From NCBI GenBank assembly GCA_965200375.1, contig OZ241353.1, positions 930,001 to 994,000 on the forward strand: a stretch of DNA of 64,000 nt. The letters are read 5' to 3'. The notes beneath the pieces were generated by a model, which did no database searches, was not told the DNA's origin, and saw only the letters and a list, made by a program, of their open reading frames with translations. The position numbers were made by a program, and so were the translations under genes. Shown here in pieces: positions 11,151-20,867 of the stretch (position 1 is the stretch's first letter; each line of letters opens with the position of its first letter). Source of the stretch: VXYL01 sp965200375. Its GTDB lineage: Bacteria; Pseudomonadota; Gammaproteobacteria; Pseudomonadales; Azotimanducaceae.

Positions 11151-12256
11151 GTGGAAATCGAGAACTGGAAGTCCGTCGGCTCGCTGGCGCCGCTGACGCG
11201 GGAGCTGCGGCAGCTCGGGCTGGCGGACAACATCGTCGAGCTGGAAGTGCTCGGCTTCACCGTGGTGCCGCCGGAGAAGGTCGCCCCGGCATCCTTCCGC
11301 GACGGCGTGCGCGAAGCCCTCGAGCGCACCATGCTGAGGCGCTACGGCGCCGACGGGCTCGCCCCCGAGCGCTGGGCCAACGTCAACGACATCCAGCGCT
11401 TCATGCTGTGGGAGGATCCGATCTTCGAGCAGCTTACCTACAACCCCGCTGGCCTTGGCCTCGCCGAGTACCTCCTGGGCACGGACTGCATCCTGAGCCT
11501 CTGCGCGCCGCCTGGGTGAAGGGCCCGGGCGAGGCGCGCACCGGCATACACGGCGACTACCTGGACCCGGCGCTGGCCGCGCAGCCGGAACTGGTGAACA
11601 ACTGCAACATGCACTTCATGCTCACCGACTACGCCAAGGACGACGGCGCGATCTCCTTCGTGCCGGGCAGCCACAAGTGGCGCCGCCAGGTGACGCCGTC
11701 CGACGCCAAGTACTGGGCGGACCGCGCCGTGCCGGTTGAAGCGCCGGCCGGCTCGATGGTGATCTGGGGCAACCACGCCTGGCACGGCTCCTATCCCAAG
11801 AAGACGCCGGGCCTGCGCATGACGCTGCAATGCGAGTACATGCGCCGCCGGCGGCAGGCCGAGGAAGCGTACCGGGAGACCGTCACCCAAGAGGCGTTGG
11901 ACCGCAATCCGGTGCGCTTCGCCGGCCTGATGGACGTCTACAGCCTGTTCCCGTTCGGCAAGAACGACTGGGATCTGGATCGCATGGCCGCAGCGGAGCC
12001 CGGCAGCAAGGGCGGCCAGGGGGTCGACGACTACCGCAGCCTGTTCGACACCGCGCCCGCCAACGGCCGCACCACGCTGCGCCCCAGGTACGACTATCTG
12101 CACCACGACGGCAAGATGACGTCCGAGCGCAACCGCGAGCGCGACGAGCGCCGTGCTGCGGAAGGCGGCCGGGCAGCCGACAAGGCGCGAGCGATGCCGG
12201 CGGACGCGGAGGCCGGGCACCGCCGGCGCCGAGCCGCTGGCGCGAGGGCGGCATGA
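11151..12256 (+). pseudogene. PhyH-family Fe(II)/2-oxoglutarate dioxygenase, frameshifted
   Basis: The N-terminal 122 codons (11151-11519) end in a TGA just after ILSLCA. The rest continues in another frame from about 11514 (WVKGPGEARTGIHGDYLDP) to 12256. The two parts make one phytanoyl-CoA dioxygenase-like protein of about 365 residues: iron ligands H-x-D in IHGDY, distal His in WHGSYP. At the junction the sequence GCGCGCCGCC looks like a two-base GC duplication; removing two bases restores the frame. It is either a recent pseudogene or an assembly error. The downstream half overlaps the next PhyH gene by ATGA. Confidence 0.75.
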
Positions 12257-13167
12257 GCGCGACGGCCTCGGGGCCGGCGGAGGATCCGGCCAATGTCGTC
12301 ATCGGCGGCTTGAACGTCACCGAGCGCGTGGCGGAGATCGAGGCCCAAGGCTACACCGTGGTGCCGGATTTCCTTCCCCCGGCGGAGGTGGCCCGCATCC
12401 GCCACGCCTTCGACACCGAGGTGCCGATCACCGAAATGCGCGCCATCGGCACCAGCACCGGCAGAACGTGGCGGGCGCACAACCTGCTTGCCAAAACCCG
12501 GGCCGTGGACCACCTGTTCCTCGACCCGCGCATCCGGGCGCTTGTGGAAGGCGTCCTCGGCAAGCATGTGCAGGTGAACGTCACCACCCTCTTCAACGTG
12601 CTGCCCGGCGAGACCCGGCAGTTTCTGCACCAGGACGACGGCCTGTGGCCGATCCCCAGGCCGCACCCGCACTTCGTGTGCAACGCCCTGATCGCGCTCG
12701 ACGACCAGGATGCGGAGAACGGCGCGACGCACATCGTCCCGTTCAGCCACAAGTGGCACGACCGCAAGGTGGATCAGAGCGTGGCGACGCTGCAGGTGGA
12801 GATGCGCTCCGGGACGATGCTGATGTGGGAGGGGGGCTTGTGGCACGGCGGCGGCGCCAACCGCTCCCGGGACCGGGAACGCCTGGGCTTCTTCATGAGC
12901 CACAACGTGGCCTATCTGCGGCCGCAGGAGATCCAGCTGGTCTCCGTGCCGCGCACGGCCGCCCGGAAGCTGCCGCGCAAGCTGCTGCGCCTTCTCGGCT
13001 ACCACCGCTTCGGGCTGGGCGTGGACGGCCGGGACCCGATAGACGTGCTGCACGACGGCGAGGTGTGCCACCCTGCCGCCCGCCCGGCCGCACACTACCG
13101 CGACATGGCCCCAGCCGATGGCCAAGGCGCGGCTCCGCCTCTCCGGCGGGGCGAGGGCGCTGCATAG
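12253..13167 (+). CDS. PhyH-family Fe(II)/2-oxoglutarate-dependent dioxygenase
   Basis: A 304-residue intact member of the phytanoyl-CoA dioxygenase family, which hydroxylates carbon substrates using oxygen and 2-oxoglutarate. The facial-triad residues are visible: H-x-D in FLHQDDGLW, and the distal His in LWHGGGANRS followed by Arg residues that could hold 2-oxoglutarate. Its ATG overlaps the stop of the upstream PhyH frame (ATGA, 12253-12256), implying translational coupling. If the upstream frameshift is real, coupling may be disturbed. The substrate is unknown; neighbours are an MDR oxidoreductase and an SDR, which suggests stepwise oxidation of a lipid, terpenoid or similar molecule. Confidence 0.9.
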   Translation: MSATASGPAEDPANVVIGGLNVTERVAEIEAQGYTVVPDFLPPAEVARIRHAFDTEVPITEMRAIGTSTGRTWRAHNLLAKTRAVDHLFLDPRIRALVEGVLGKHVQVNVTTLFNVLPGETRQFLHQDDGLWPIPRPHPHFVCNALIALDDQDAENGATHIVPFSHKWHDRKVDQSVATLQVEMRSGTMLMWEGGLWHGGGANRSRDRERLGFFMSHNVAYLRPQEIQLVSVPRTAARKLPRKLLRLLGYHRFGLGVDGRDPIDVLHDGEVCHPAARPAAHYRDMAPADGQGAAPPLRRGEGAA

Positions 13168-13197
13168 GCCGCGATCAGAACCTTTGAGGACACGCAC

Positions 13198-14316
13198 ATG
13201 CCCACAATCTCCCCCGCCGACGGCCCGGTAGCGGTTACCGGCTGCTCCGGCTTCACCGGCGGCCACGTCGTGCGCGAGCTGGCGATCCAAGGCTATCGGG
13301 TGCGCGCCTGCCTGCGCGACCGCCAGTCCTGGCGGGGCCAGGACGCGGTGGGCTACCTCGAACGCCTGCCGAACGTGGAGATCGCAGACGGCTGCGATCT
13401 GTTCACGCCTGGCTCCTACCACCGGGCCTTCGCCGGCTGCACGGCGGTCTTCCACGTCGCTGCGGTGCTCGGCAACTCGGCCGACGGCAAGTCGCAGCCG
13501 CATGGCAGCGGCGACGTGTCGCAGGACGTCTACGACGGCGGCATGATCGGCACCCGCAACGTGGTCGACGCGGTCGATGCCAGCGGCAGCGTTCGGCGCG
13601 TGATCTACACCAGTTCCATGGCGGCCGTCTCCGGGGCCAAAGCGGCGACGGTGCCGAAGGGATACGAATGGACGGAAACCGACTGGGCCTCCGACGGCGT
13701 GGATCCCGAGCGCTGGACCCACCCCCGCAACGCCTACGCCCGCAGCAAGGTGGATACGGAACGCTTCATCAACGACGCCGCGGATGCGAGCGGCGGCCGA
13801 TGGGACGCCGTCACCATGAATCCGGCCATGATCTGCGGGCCGATTCTGTTCAAGGCGCAGGTGGGCCAGTGGATCGAGCAGATCGCCCGCATGGGCGGCG
13901 GCTTGCCGCCCAACTGGCCCACCAAGTACGACATGTACTACAACATCATCGACGTGCGCGACTTGGCGCAAGCGCATCGCCTGGCCGCGGAATCCGCCGT
14001 CGACCACAAGGCGACGGCCGGCGGCAGCCGCTACATCCTGCACGGCAGCGGCGGACGCTCGGCGCTGCGCTTCGGCACCGAAGTGGCCGCCATCATTGGC
14101 GAGCGCTTCCCTGCGTTCACGCTGGGGCAGCCAGCGACGGTGACCAGCGCCGGCGAGCCGATCGCGATCGAGGCGAGGACGCTGAACGACTGCAAGAAAG
14201 CCAAGTCCCTCCTCGGCGCGACGATTCGCCCGGTGGAGGACACGGTCTGCGCCGTCGTGGAAAGTGCCGTCGAGCTCGGCGTCGTGTCGCCGAAGCTGGC
14301 AACGGACGGCAGCTGA
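13198..14316 (+). CDS. Extended SDR / NAD-dependent epimerase-dehydratase (DFR/3beta-HSD-like)
   Basis: A 372-residue extended short-chain dehydrogenase. The N-terminal NAD(P) motif is TGCSGFTGGHV (consensus TGxxGFxGxxV). The catalytic pair is Y-x3-K in NAYARSK, preceded by the Ser/Thr-rich strand YTSSMAAVSG. This pattern is shared by dihydroflavonol reductase-like and 3beta-hydroxysteroid dehydrogenase-like enzymes that oxidise or reduce hydroxyl groups on ring or chain substrates. It starts 30 bases after the PhyH gene on the same strand and is likely in the same transcript. Substrate unknown. Confidence 0.88.
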   Translation: MPTISPADGPVAVTGCSGFTGGHVVRELAIQGYRVRACLRDRQSWRGQDAVGYLERLPNVEIADGCDLFTPGSYHRAFAGCTAVFHVAAVLGNSADGKSQPHGSGDVSQDVYDGGMIGTRNVVDAVDASGSVRRVIYTSSMAAVSGAKAATVPKGYEWTETDWASDGVDPERWTHPRNAYARSKVDTERFINDAADASGGRWDAVTMNPAMICGPILFKAQVGQWIEQIARMGGGLPPNWPTKYDMYYNIIDVRDLAQAHRLAAESAVDHKATAGGSRYILHGSGGRSALRFGTEVAAIIGERFPAFTLGQPATVTSAGEPIAIEARTLNDCKKAKSLLGATIRPVEDTVCAVVESAVELGVVSPKLATDGS

Positions 14317-14594
14317 CGCTCGGAGCCGACGCCGGCTGGCTGACTCGCGCCATCCCCGGGTGGCGGGATTGGCGCACCTTGCCGAAATCGCGTAGCTCGA
14401 CTCGTCCGATCGTAGCGCGTGGTGCCTGTCGCTGGGCGGCAGTCCTTTCGCGGACCCAGAGACGCTGCTTGGCGCACCAGCTCCGCAGCGGCTGCGTTGC
14501 ACGGTTTCTGCACTGTTCCTGCACCTCGCCGTTCCGCGTCCGCCCCCGGCCTGGCCTAGGATCGAGCCATCGCCCTTCGCTGCCGGAGTTCCCG

Positions 14595-15923
14595 ATGCGC
14601 ATCGACTTCGATACCGGTCGTTTCGCGGTCACGCTACGTTTCGGCATGGTGGCGGCGCTCGCCGTGCTGTTGCTGATTCCACTGCTGCTGGTAAGCACGG
14701 TGGTCGACGACCGGCAGCAATACTACAGGGAGGCGGTGGCCAACATCGGCAGCCCCTGGGGCGGCCGCCAGCGCCTGGTCGGCCCGCTCGTGCTCATCCC
14801 GTTGGCCGACTGGGACCCGGCCGCGGGACGCCGCCCCTACGTCGCCGCCATGCCGGCGGAACTGCGCCTCATCGTGGATGCTGCGCATGAGACGCGCAGC
14901 CGTGGCCTCTTCGACGCGCCGGTGCTGACGCTGGACGTGGCCGCCGAGGGGAGCTTCGCGCCTTTGGCGCGCCAGGACCTGCGCCGCCGCTTCGGCGATC
15001 TGCGCTTCGACCAGGCCGCGATAGCCGTAGGCATCTCCGACTCCCGGGGCATTCGCAGCGCGTCCTTCGTCTGGGACGGCGCCGTGGTGCCGCTGGTGGC
15101 GGACGCCAGCACAGTGCTGCCTGGCCTGCGGGGGGACCTGGGGACCCGGCTGGCGCCAAGCAGGCCATCCGGCGGCGATTCCGAATCCGCCGAAATTCCC
15201 TTCTCGCTGACGCTGCGGCTGCGCGCCTCCGAACGAGTATCCGTGGTGCCCGTTGGCGACCAGTCGGAGAGCGTGTTCCGCTCCTCCTGGCCACACCCGA
15301 GCTTCGACGGCCGCTTCCTGCCGGACGACTACGCGCTGGACAGCGACGGCTTTCGCGCCACATGGACGACGCTGCACCTGGCGCGGGGCTTCCCCAGCCT
15401 GGTCGAGCTGGATGCCGCCGGCGACGGCTTCTTCGCGGACAAGGACCTGGGGTTCAGCGTCTTCGAGCCGGTGAGCCTGTACGGATCCGTCTCCCGCAGC
15501 GTCAAGTACGGAGTGCTGTTCGTGGTGCTCACGCTGGTGAGCGTGCTGTGCCTGGAGCTCGCCACGGGCCGCCGCTTCCACTTCGTGCAGTACGGCGTCG
15601 GCGGGCTGGCGCTGGTGCTGTTCTTTCTAGTGCTGCTGGCGCTCGCTGAGCACGTCGGCTTTGCGGTCGGCTACGTGCTGGCAGCGGCTGTGCTCACGAC
15701 CATGGTCGGCACCTACGCCTACGGTTCCACCCGGGATCGACGCCTGGGACTGATCGCCGGCGGGGTGCTGGCGCTGCTGTACGCCGTGCTGTACGGCCTG
15801 CTGCGGCTGGAATCCTATGCCCTGCTGGGCGGCGCCGGCGTCCTGCTGGCGGCATTGGCGATGCTGATGCGGGTGACCCGGGGCCTGACGCCGGCCCCGC
15901 GCCCGACGCCGGCAACGAAGTAG
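14595..15923 (+). CDS. creD: CreD-family inner-membrane protein
   Basis: A 442-residue protein starting MRIDFDTGRFAV. It has one N-terminal transmembrane helix, a periplasmic domain of about 270 residues and a cluster of about six C-terminal helices, the architecture and length of CreD. In enterics CreD belongs to the CreBC envelope-stress regulon, and its loss affects colicin and beta-lactam responses; its biochemistry is unsettled. No creB or creC lies nearby, so here it stands alone. The preceding 278-base gap shows no gene. The frame is open upstream, but only the ATG at 14595 gives the family start. Confidence 0.85.
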   Translation: MRIDFDTGRFAVTLRFGMVAALAVLLLIPLLLVSTVVDDRQQYYREAVANIGSPWGGRQRLVGPLVLIPLADWDPAAGRRPYVAAMPAELRLIVDAAHETRSRGLFDAPVLTLDVAAEGSFAPLARQDLRRRFGDLRFDQAAIAVGISDSRGIRSASFVWDGAVVPLVADASTVLPGLRGDLGTRLAPSRPSGGDSESAEIPFSLTLRLRASERVSVVPVGDQSESVFRSSWPHPSFDGRFLPDDYALDSDGFRATWTTLHLARGFPSLVELDAAGDGFFADKDLGFSVFEPVSLYGSVSRSVKYGVLFVVLTLVSVLCLELATGRRFHFVQYGVGGLALVLFFLVLLALAEHVGFAVGYVLAAAVLTTMVGTYAYGSTRDRRLGLIAGGVLALLYAVLYGLLRLESYALLGGAGVLLAALAMLMRVTRGLTPAPRPTPATK

Positions 15924-16027
15924 GACCCAGCCGCCGGCGCAACCGCAGCACCGCAACCCGGCTTTGCCTTTTTCGGCCGGGCGCACTAGGCTTGCCTCGT
16001 CGCGGGGAGTTCGCACGGGGAGGCGAT

Positions 16028-16903
16028 GTGGGGCTGTTGGATGGCAAGGTCGCGCTGGTAACCGGCGCTGGCGGCGGTTTGGGGCGCACCCACGCCCTGC
16101 TGCTGGCGGCCCAGGGCGCGGCGGTGGTGGTGAACGACCTGGGCGGCGCTCGAGACGGCACTGGTTCGGGCACATCGATGGCCGACGGCGTGGTGGGCGA
16201 GATACGCCAGCAAGGCGGCCAAGCGGTCGCGGACTACGGCTCCGTGAGCGACAAGGCCCATGCCCAGGGCATGGTGCAGGCGGCCGTGGACAGCTTCGGG
16301 CACCTCGACATCTGCGTCTGCAACGCCGGCATCCTGCGCGACAAGTCCTTCAAGAACATGACGGACGACATGTGGGAGGTGGTGAACGACGTCCACCTTC
16401 GCGGCACCTACTACACCGCCAAGGCCGCCTACGACCGGATGCTCGAACAGGGGGAAGGCGGCCGCATCGTCGTCACCAGTTCCACCTCCGGCCTGCTCGG
16501 CAACTTCGGCCAGACCAACTACGGCGCCGCCAAGGCAGGCATTGCCGGTTTCGCCCGCTGCCTCTACCTCGAAGGCGCCCGCTACGGGATCACGGTGAAC
16601 ATCCTGGCGCCCACCGCGCTGTCGCGGCTGACGGACGACATTCTGCCGGAACAGGCCAAGGACGCCGTGCCGCCGGAGAAGGTGTCGCCCACGGTGGCGT
16701 GGCTGTGCAGCGACGACGCCAAGGACGTGACCGGCCGCACCTGGCTGGTGGCCGGCAATCGCGTCTCGCTGCTGTCCTGGCAGATCAATCCCGTCGCGCA
16801 CAAGGACGAAGGCGCAGGGCCTTGGGATGTCGAGGAACTCGGCGCCGCCATCCGAGCCAGCAAGGACGCCTGGCCGCCGATCAATCCGATGCGCGGCGGC
16901 TGA
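16028..16903 (+). CDS. Short-chain dehydrogenase, (3R)-hydroxyacyl-CoA dehydrogenase-like
   Basis: The GTG at 16028 is chosen because GGGGAGG sits five bases before it and the protein then begins MGLLDGKVALVTGAGGGLG. An ATG at 15992 would add 12 residues. The 291-residue product has the Rossmann motif TGAGGGLG, VVVNDLGG, NNAG-equivalent CNAGILRD, Ser in TSSTSG and Y-x3-K in YGAAK. The VVVNDLGG plus ILRDKSF signature is typical of the peroxisomal multifunctional enzyme 2 (HSD17B4) type that oxidises hydroxyacyl-CoA. A close relative is at 35322-36221. It probably acts in beta-oxidation-like or polyketide-like metabolism. Confidence 0.9.
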   Translation: MGLLDGKVALVTGAGGGLGRTHALLLAAQGAAVVVNDLGGARDGTGSGTSMADGVVGEIRQQGGQAVADYGSVSDKAHAQGMVQAAVDSFGHLDICVCNAGILRDKSFKNMTDDMWEVVNDVHLRGTYYTAKAAYDRMLEQGEGGRIVVTSSTSGLLGNFGQTNYGAAKAGIAGFARCLYLEGARYGITVNILAPTALSRLTDDILPEQAKDAVPPEKVSPTVAWLCSDDAKDVTGRTWLVAGNRVSLLSWQINPVAHKDEGAGPWDVEELGAAIRASKDAWPPINPMRGG

Positions 16904-16972
16904 TCGCCTCGTTCCATGCCGCGGCCAGTGTCGCCGCCGGCGGCCCGAACCAACCGTCACACAGGAGCCACG

Positions 16973-18709
16973 ATGCAAGACGACGCCAACAGACCATCAT
17001 CCGGAGAGCCGCCGCCCGGCATGGTACTGGAGATCATGCGCGAGGGGTTCGTCAAGGGAGTGGTGAACCGTTCACTCGCCCACCGCGGCAAGACATCGCC
17101 GGCGCTGCGCAACGCCCTCAACGCCGCCATTCGATCCCATGTGCGGCTGCAGGGCTTTCGCGATGCCAGCAAGGCGCCGCCGAAACGGCTGATTCCGGCC
17201 GTGTTCCTGGAGATAGATCGGCGATGCCCGCGCTTGGCGGACGCCGTGGTGCGGGTCTGGGAGGACAACCGGCAGCCCCTGCGCAAGAAGATTGCGGAAT
17301 ACCTCGAGCAGTCGGCGGCCGAAGGGCGACCGGAACCCCCCGAGGACCGCACTTGGACCATGCGCGAGTGGACGGCGCTGCGGGATCGCATCGTCGAGCA
17401 GCACGGCAAGCTCGACGGCGACGAAGTGGCGCTGATGCTGTGCGTGGCGACCGGCACGCTGCCCAGCGTCGGCTACGACGATCCCGAGGAGGAGATCTAC
17501 TCGCCGCGCTTCATGCGCTGGCTCGACGAGCTCGAACGGCTGCCAGCGGACATGCCGGAGTGGGAGGAAGCCGAGCAGTTCGCCAAGGTGCTGCGCAACA
17601 TGGCCGCGCAGAAGCGCGACGAGATGGACAACGCCGTCGTCCACGAGCTCGAGGCGCAGATCGACGAAGTCCGCGACGGCTACAAGGAAGAACTGCGCTA
17701 TCTGGACATCGACGTTCGTACCTGGTTCAACGAGGCGGCTGCCCGTCAGGCCACCATTCCGGAGGCGCTGGCCCTGGTGCTCGGCATGAAGAAGGAACTG
17801 GCCGCGTACCACGAGGTGAGGCCGCAGGCGCCGTCGCGGGAGCAGGAGCGCAGCCGGGCCGTCGCCCGGGAGCGGCACGAACACGAGATCATCGAGGCGC
17901 TGGCGACGTGGAACAAGCTCATGGAACACCCGGTGGATCCGCCAGCGAGCGAAGTCGGGGACACCCGGGAACGCTACGACGTCGACGATCCCGAAGTCCG
18001 CTCCGCCGGCGATGCCGCGAGCACCGCGTCGCAGCAGGAAGTCGAAAGCCTGCGGGAAGAGAAACGCAAGCTCGAAGATCGGCTCAAGGAGGAGGCCGAG
18101 GCCGCGAGCTTCGAGAAAGAGCAGCTGGGCGGCGAGATCAGCCGCCTGAAGGCCGAGCTCGCCCAGTCCCGCAAGGACGAGGAATACTGGCGCGCGCAAT
18201 ACGTGAGCAAGAGCTCGGAAGACGCCGATGCCGCGAACGGCAACCACGACGCAGCCGCGCCAGCAGAGCTGGGCAGCGTCAAGGAAGTGATCGCCCACGT
18301 CGAGCGGACGTTTCCCAAGCAGCTGCGGTTCGCGCTCAACGGCAAGTCCGAGAAGAACACCCCCTACCAGAAGCCCCGGGAAGTGTTCGATGCGTTGGCG
18401 TGGCTCGCCACCGAATACCACCACTTGCGCCCGGACCCGGGCGCGAAGGCGGACTTCGACCGCTTGATCAAGGAGACGGTGCCTGGCTGGTCCTACAAGC
18501 CCAACCAAACCGATACCACGATGGGCATGTATCCGGAGTGGTATCGCGCCGTGGTGGACGGCAAGACCTACGAGCTCGCCAACCACATCGGCAAGGGCGC
18601 CGGGTTCGATCCGCAGAACACGATTCGCATCGCTTTCGCGTGGGACGACGAGCGGCAGCAGGTGGTGGTCGGCTACATCGGCAGACACCAGCGCAATCGC
18701 CAGTCCTAG
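16973..18709 (+). CDS. Unrecognised coiled-coil protein with conserved-looking C-terminal domain
   Basis: 578 residues starting at an ATG with AGGAG seven bases upstream. No known family was recognised. It can be divided by eye. Residues about 15-110 are basic and helical (FVKGVVNRSLAHRGKTSP). About 110-380 are acidic and helical. About 385-440 form a strong heptad coiled coil rich in E, K, L and R. The final 130 residues form a compact aromatic domain (HVERTFPKQLRFALNG, PGWSYKPNQTD, ELANHIGKG) ending in alternating strands. No signal peptide, membrane helix or nucleotide-binding loop is visible. It follows an SDR gene by 69 bases, but the context does not explain it. The N-coil-C layout is compatible with a scaffold or a stress/defence protein. 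Confidence 0.75.
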   Translation: MQDDANRPSSGEPPPGMVLEIMREGFVKGVVNRSLAHRGKTSPALRNALNAAIRSHVRLQGFRDASKAPPKRLIPAVFLEIDRRCPRLADAVVRVWEDNRQPLRKKIAEYLEQSAAEGRPEPPEDRTWTMREWTALRDRIVEQHGKLDGDEVALMLCVATGTLPSVGYDDPEEEIYSPRFMRWLDELERLPADMPEWEEAEQFAKVLRNMAAQKRDEMDNAVVHELEAQIDEVRDGYKEELRYLDIDVRTWFNEAAARQATIPEALALVLGMKKELAAYHEVRPQAPSREQERSRAVARERHEHEIIEALATWNKLMEHPVDPPASEVGDTRERYDVDDPEVRSAGDAASTASQQEVESLREEKRKLEDRLKEEAEAASFEKEQLGGEISRLKAELAQSRKDEEYWRAQYVSKSSEDADAANGNHDAAAPAELGSVKEVIAHVERTFPKQLRFALNGKSEKNTPYQKPREVFDALAWLATEYHHLRPDPGAKADFDRLIKETVPGWSYKPNQTDTTMGMYPEWYRAVVDGKTYELANHIGKGAGFDPQNTIRIAFAWDDERQQVVVGYIGRHQRNRQS

Positions 18710-18711
18710 TG

Positions 18712-18886
18712 TGCCGCTTCCAAATTACGTGTGTTCCAGCGGGCGGGTTCGTCGCTCGACCGGGATGCCGGCGGCCTTGCGGGGCGGCACATCCTCAAGC
18801 AGCGCACGCCGAGGCGACGACGGACGAACGTGCCATTTGCCACGTCAATTCGCAAACGGACCGCTAGCCTGCCGCTTCGAAATCAC
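18712..18886. repeat. Imperfect direct repeat in a 205-bp gap
   Basis: TGCCGCTTCCAAATTACG (about 18713-18730) and TGCCGCTTCGAAATCACG (about 18869-18886) match at 16 of 18 positions, 156 bases apart, between two plus-strand genes. On the minus strand both read as ends of short frames (RNLEAAH, RDFEAA). They might be remnants of a small duplicated gene. Nothing else was recognised in the gap. Confidence 0.35.
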
Positions 18887-18914
18887 GAGGATCCGAAGGG
18901 AAAGGGAAGCCGCC

Positions 18915-19508
18915 ATGACCACCAGAATCGGCCTGATCGCCGACACCCACATTCCCGAGGCCCGCAAGACGCTGTGGCCGCAGGTGTTCGACGCCTTCGC
19001 CGGCGTGGAACGCATCCTGCATGGCGGCGACGTCCACGACCTGGCGCTGCTCGACGAGCTCGAAGAGGTGGCGCCCGTCTACTGCGCCCGGGGCAACGGC
19101 GAGGACGGCTCCGGCGGCCGTCCGGTGCAGCCGGAGGATCCCCGGGTGAAGTACGTGTGGACGATGCCCGTCGACGCGTTGGTGGTGGGCCTCACGCACT
19201 ACGTGCCGGTCGAGGACTCGGCGCCTGGCATGACGTTCGACAGCTTCGTGGACCGCTACTGGCCGGAGCGGCGTCCGGACGTGATCGTCTCCGGCGACAG
19301 CCATACCGAACTCATCGCCCGCAAGGACGGCATTCTGTGCGTCAACCCCGGTTCGCCCACGTACCCCCACAACTACGACACGCAGTACGGCACCATCGGT
19401 TTTCTGGACATCCGCGGCGACCAAGCGGAAGCCTCCGTGTGGCTGATCACGGACGACGGCATAGAGCCCTTCGACTGGGATGCCGTGCCGCCTTGGCGGC
19501 GGCGATAG
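18915..19508 (+). CDS. YfcE/MJ0936-type metallophosphoesterase
   Basis: A 197-residue single-domain calcineurin-like phosphoesterase. Metal-binding motifs appear in order: D-x-H in IADTHIPE (near residue 10), GGDVHD (about 39-44), GNGED, GDSHTE and NPGSPT. This is the small YfcE-type family that hydrolyses phosphodiesters with two metal ions, usually cytoplasmic. A purine-rich AAGGGAAAGGGAAG stretch precedes the ATG. The alpha/beta hydrolase gene starts 12 bases downstream, so the two are co-transcribed. The natural substrate is unknown. Confidence 0.9.
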   Translation: MTTRIGLIADTHIPEARKTLWPQVFDAFAGVERILHGGDVHDLALLDELEEVAPVYCARGNGEDGSGGRPVQPEDPRVKYVWTMPVDALVVGLTHYVPVEDSAPGMTFDSFVDRYWPERRPDVIVSGDSHTELIARKDGILCVNPGSPTYPHNYDTQYGTIGFLDIRGDQAEASVWLITDDGIEPFDWDAVPPWRRR

Positions 19509-19520
19509 GCGGCTGGGTGC

Positions 19521-20813
19521 ATGGAAATCCCGCCGGACGCCCCCGGCTTCTGGGCCGCGTTCTCCGCCCGGACCCGGGAGCTTGCCAACGCCGATGCCGA
19601 ATTCCGCCGCCACGCCCGCTTCTGGACCGCGACGCTGCGCCTCGGCGTCGGCAGGAGACGCTTCCGGCTGCGCATCGAATCCGGGGCCGTCGCGGCGTTG
19701 GAACGCTGGTCCGGCGGCATCTCCGTGGACGTGGCGATCGATGCGCCGGAGGCGGACTGGCGAGCCTTGCTGGCGCCCGTGCCGCGCCCCTTCTACCAGG
19801 ACCTGTACGCGGCGACCATCCACCACGGCTTCCGGGTCGCCGGCGACGCCAGCCACTACTGCGCCTACTACCCCGCGCTGCGCCGCTTGCTCGAGATCAT
19901 GCGGATCGCCGCTGGCGCAGCCCCGGATGCCGAGGCCGGCGGCGCCACGCCTGTCGAGCCGCCCGCTGGGCCCCGCTTCGAGGCGGCCGTCGGCCGCTAC
20001 GTCCGCCTGGACATCGCCGGCGTCCGCCAGCGCCTCTACTTCGAAGAGAGCGGCAGCGGCGGGATCGGGCTGCTTTTGCAGCACACCGCCGGCGCCGACG
20101 GCCGCCAGTGGCGGCATGTGCTCGAGGACGCCGAGCTGCAGAAGCTGTTCCGCATGGTGGCCTACGACCTGCCGTACCACGGCAAGTCCATTCCGCCGGA
20201 GAGGGAGCGCTGGTGGCAGGACGAGTACCGTCTGACCCGCGAGCAGCTGATGGCGGCGCCCATCGCCCTCGCGCAAGCCCTCGGCCTTGAACGGCCCGTC
20301 TACATGGGCAGCTCCATCGGCGGCCACCTGGCTGTCGACCTCGCCATCCACCGGCCGCAGGCGTTTCGCGCCGTGATCGGCCTGGAGGCATCCGCCTACA
20401 CGCCTGGCGGGTTACTGGACGAATTCCACCATCCCCGCATCGGCAACGAGTTCAAGGCGCACCTGATGTACGGCATGACGGCGCCGAGCAGCCCGCCTGC
20501 CTGCCGCCACGAGACCGCCTGGGTGTACAGCCAGGGTGCGCCGCCGGTGTTCAAGGGGGATCTCTACTACTACAGCGTCGACCACGACGTGCGCGCCACC
20601 GCAGCCACGATCGACACCAGCGTCTGCTCGGTGGACATTCTGAACGGCGAGTACGACTGGAGCGGCACGCCGACCGCCGGCGCCGAGCTGGCGGCGCTGA
20701 TCCCGGGCGCCCGCTACAAGACGATGCCCGGCCTGGGCCACTTCCCCATGTGCGAGAACCCGACGCGGTTCCTGGCGGAGATCCGTCCGGTGCTGGAGCG
20801 CATCGTCGGCTGA
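19521..20813 (+). CDS. Two-domain alpha/beta hydrolase with SCP2-like N-terminal region
   Basis: 430 residues. The first about 140 residues include a stretch (FRLRIESGAVAALERW) that resembles a small lipid-binding, SCP2-like fold; this part is uncertain. The remainder is an alpha/beta hydrolase: nucleophile elbow GSSIGGHLA, an acid in NGEYDWSG and the catalytic His in GLGHFPMCENP. DLPYHGKS corresponds to the strand before the elbow. The fusion of a possible lipid carrier with a hydrolase suggests an ester or thioester substrate of lipid nature. It is co-directional with the phosphoesterase 12 bases upstream and converges on recQ. Confidence 0.85.
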   Translation: MEIPPDAPGFWAAFSARTRELANADAEFRRHARFWTATLRLGVGRRRFRLRIESGAVAALERWSGGISVDVAIDAPEADWRALLAPVPRPFYQDLYAATIHHGFRVAGDASHYCAYYPALRRLLEIMRIAAGAAPDAEAGGATPVEPPAGPRFEAAVGRYVRLDIAGVRQRLYFEESGSGGIGLLLQHTAGADGRQWRHVLEDAELQKLFRMVAYDLPYHGKSIPPERERWWQDEYRLTREQLMAAPIALAQALGLERPVYMGSSIGGHLAVDLAIHRPQAFRAVIGLEASAYTPGGLLDEFHHPRIGNEFKAHLMYGMTAPSSPPACRHETAWVYSQGAPPVFKGDLYYYSVDHDVRATAATIDTSVCSVDILNGEYDWSGTPTAGAELAALIPGARYKTMPGLGHFPMCENPTRFLAEIRPVLERIVG

Positions 20814-20867
20814 CGGTTGCGGCAAGGCGATGCCTCGATTGCGGGCTGCGCTCACGGCGCCAGCGGT

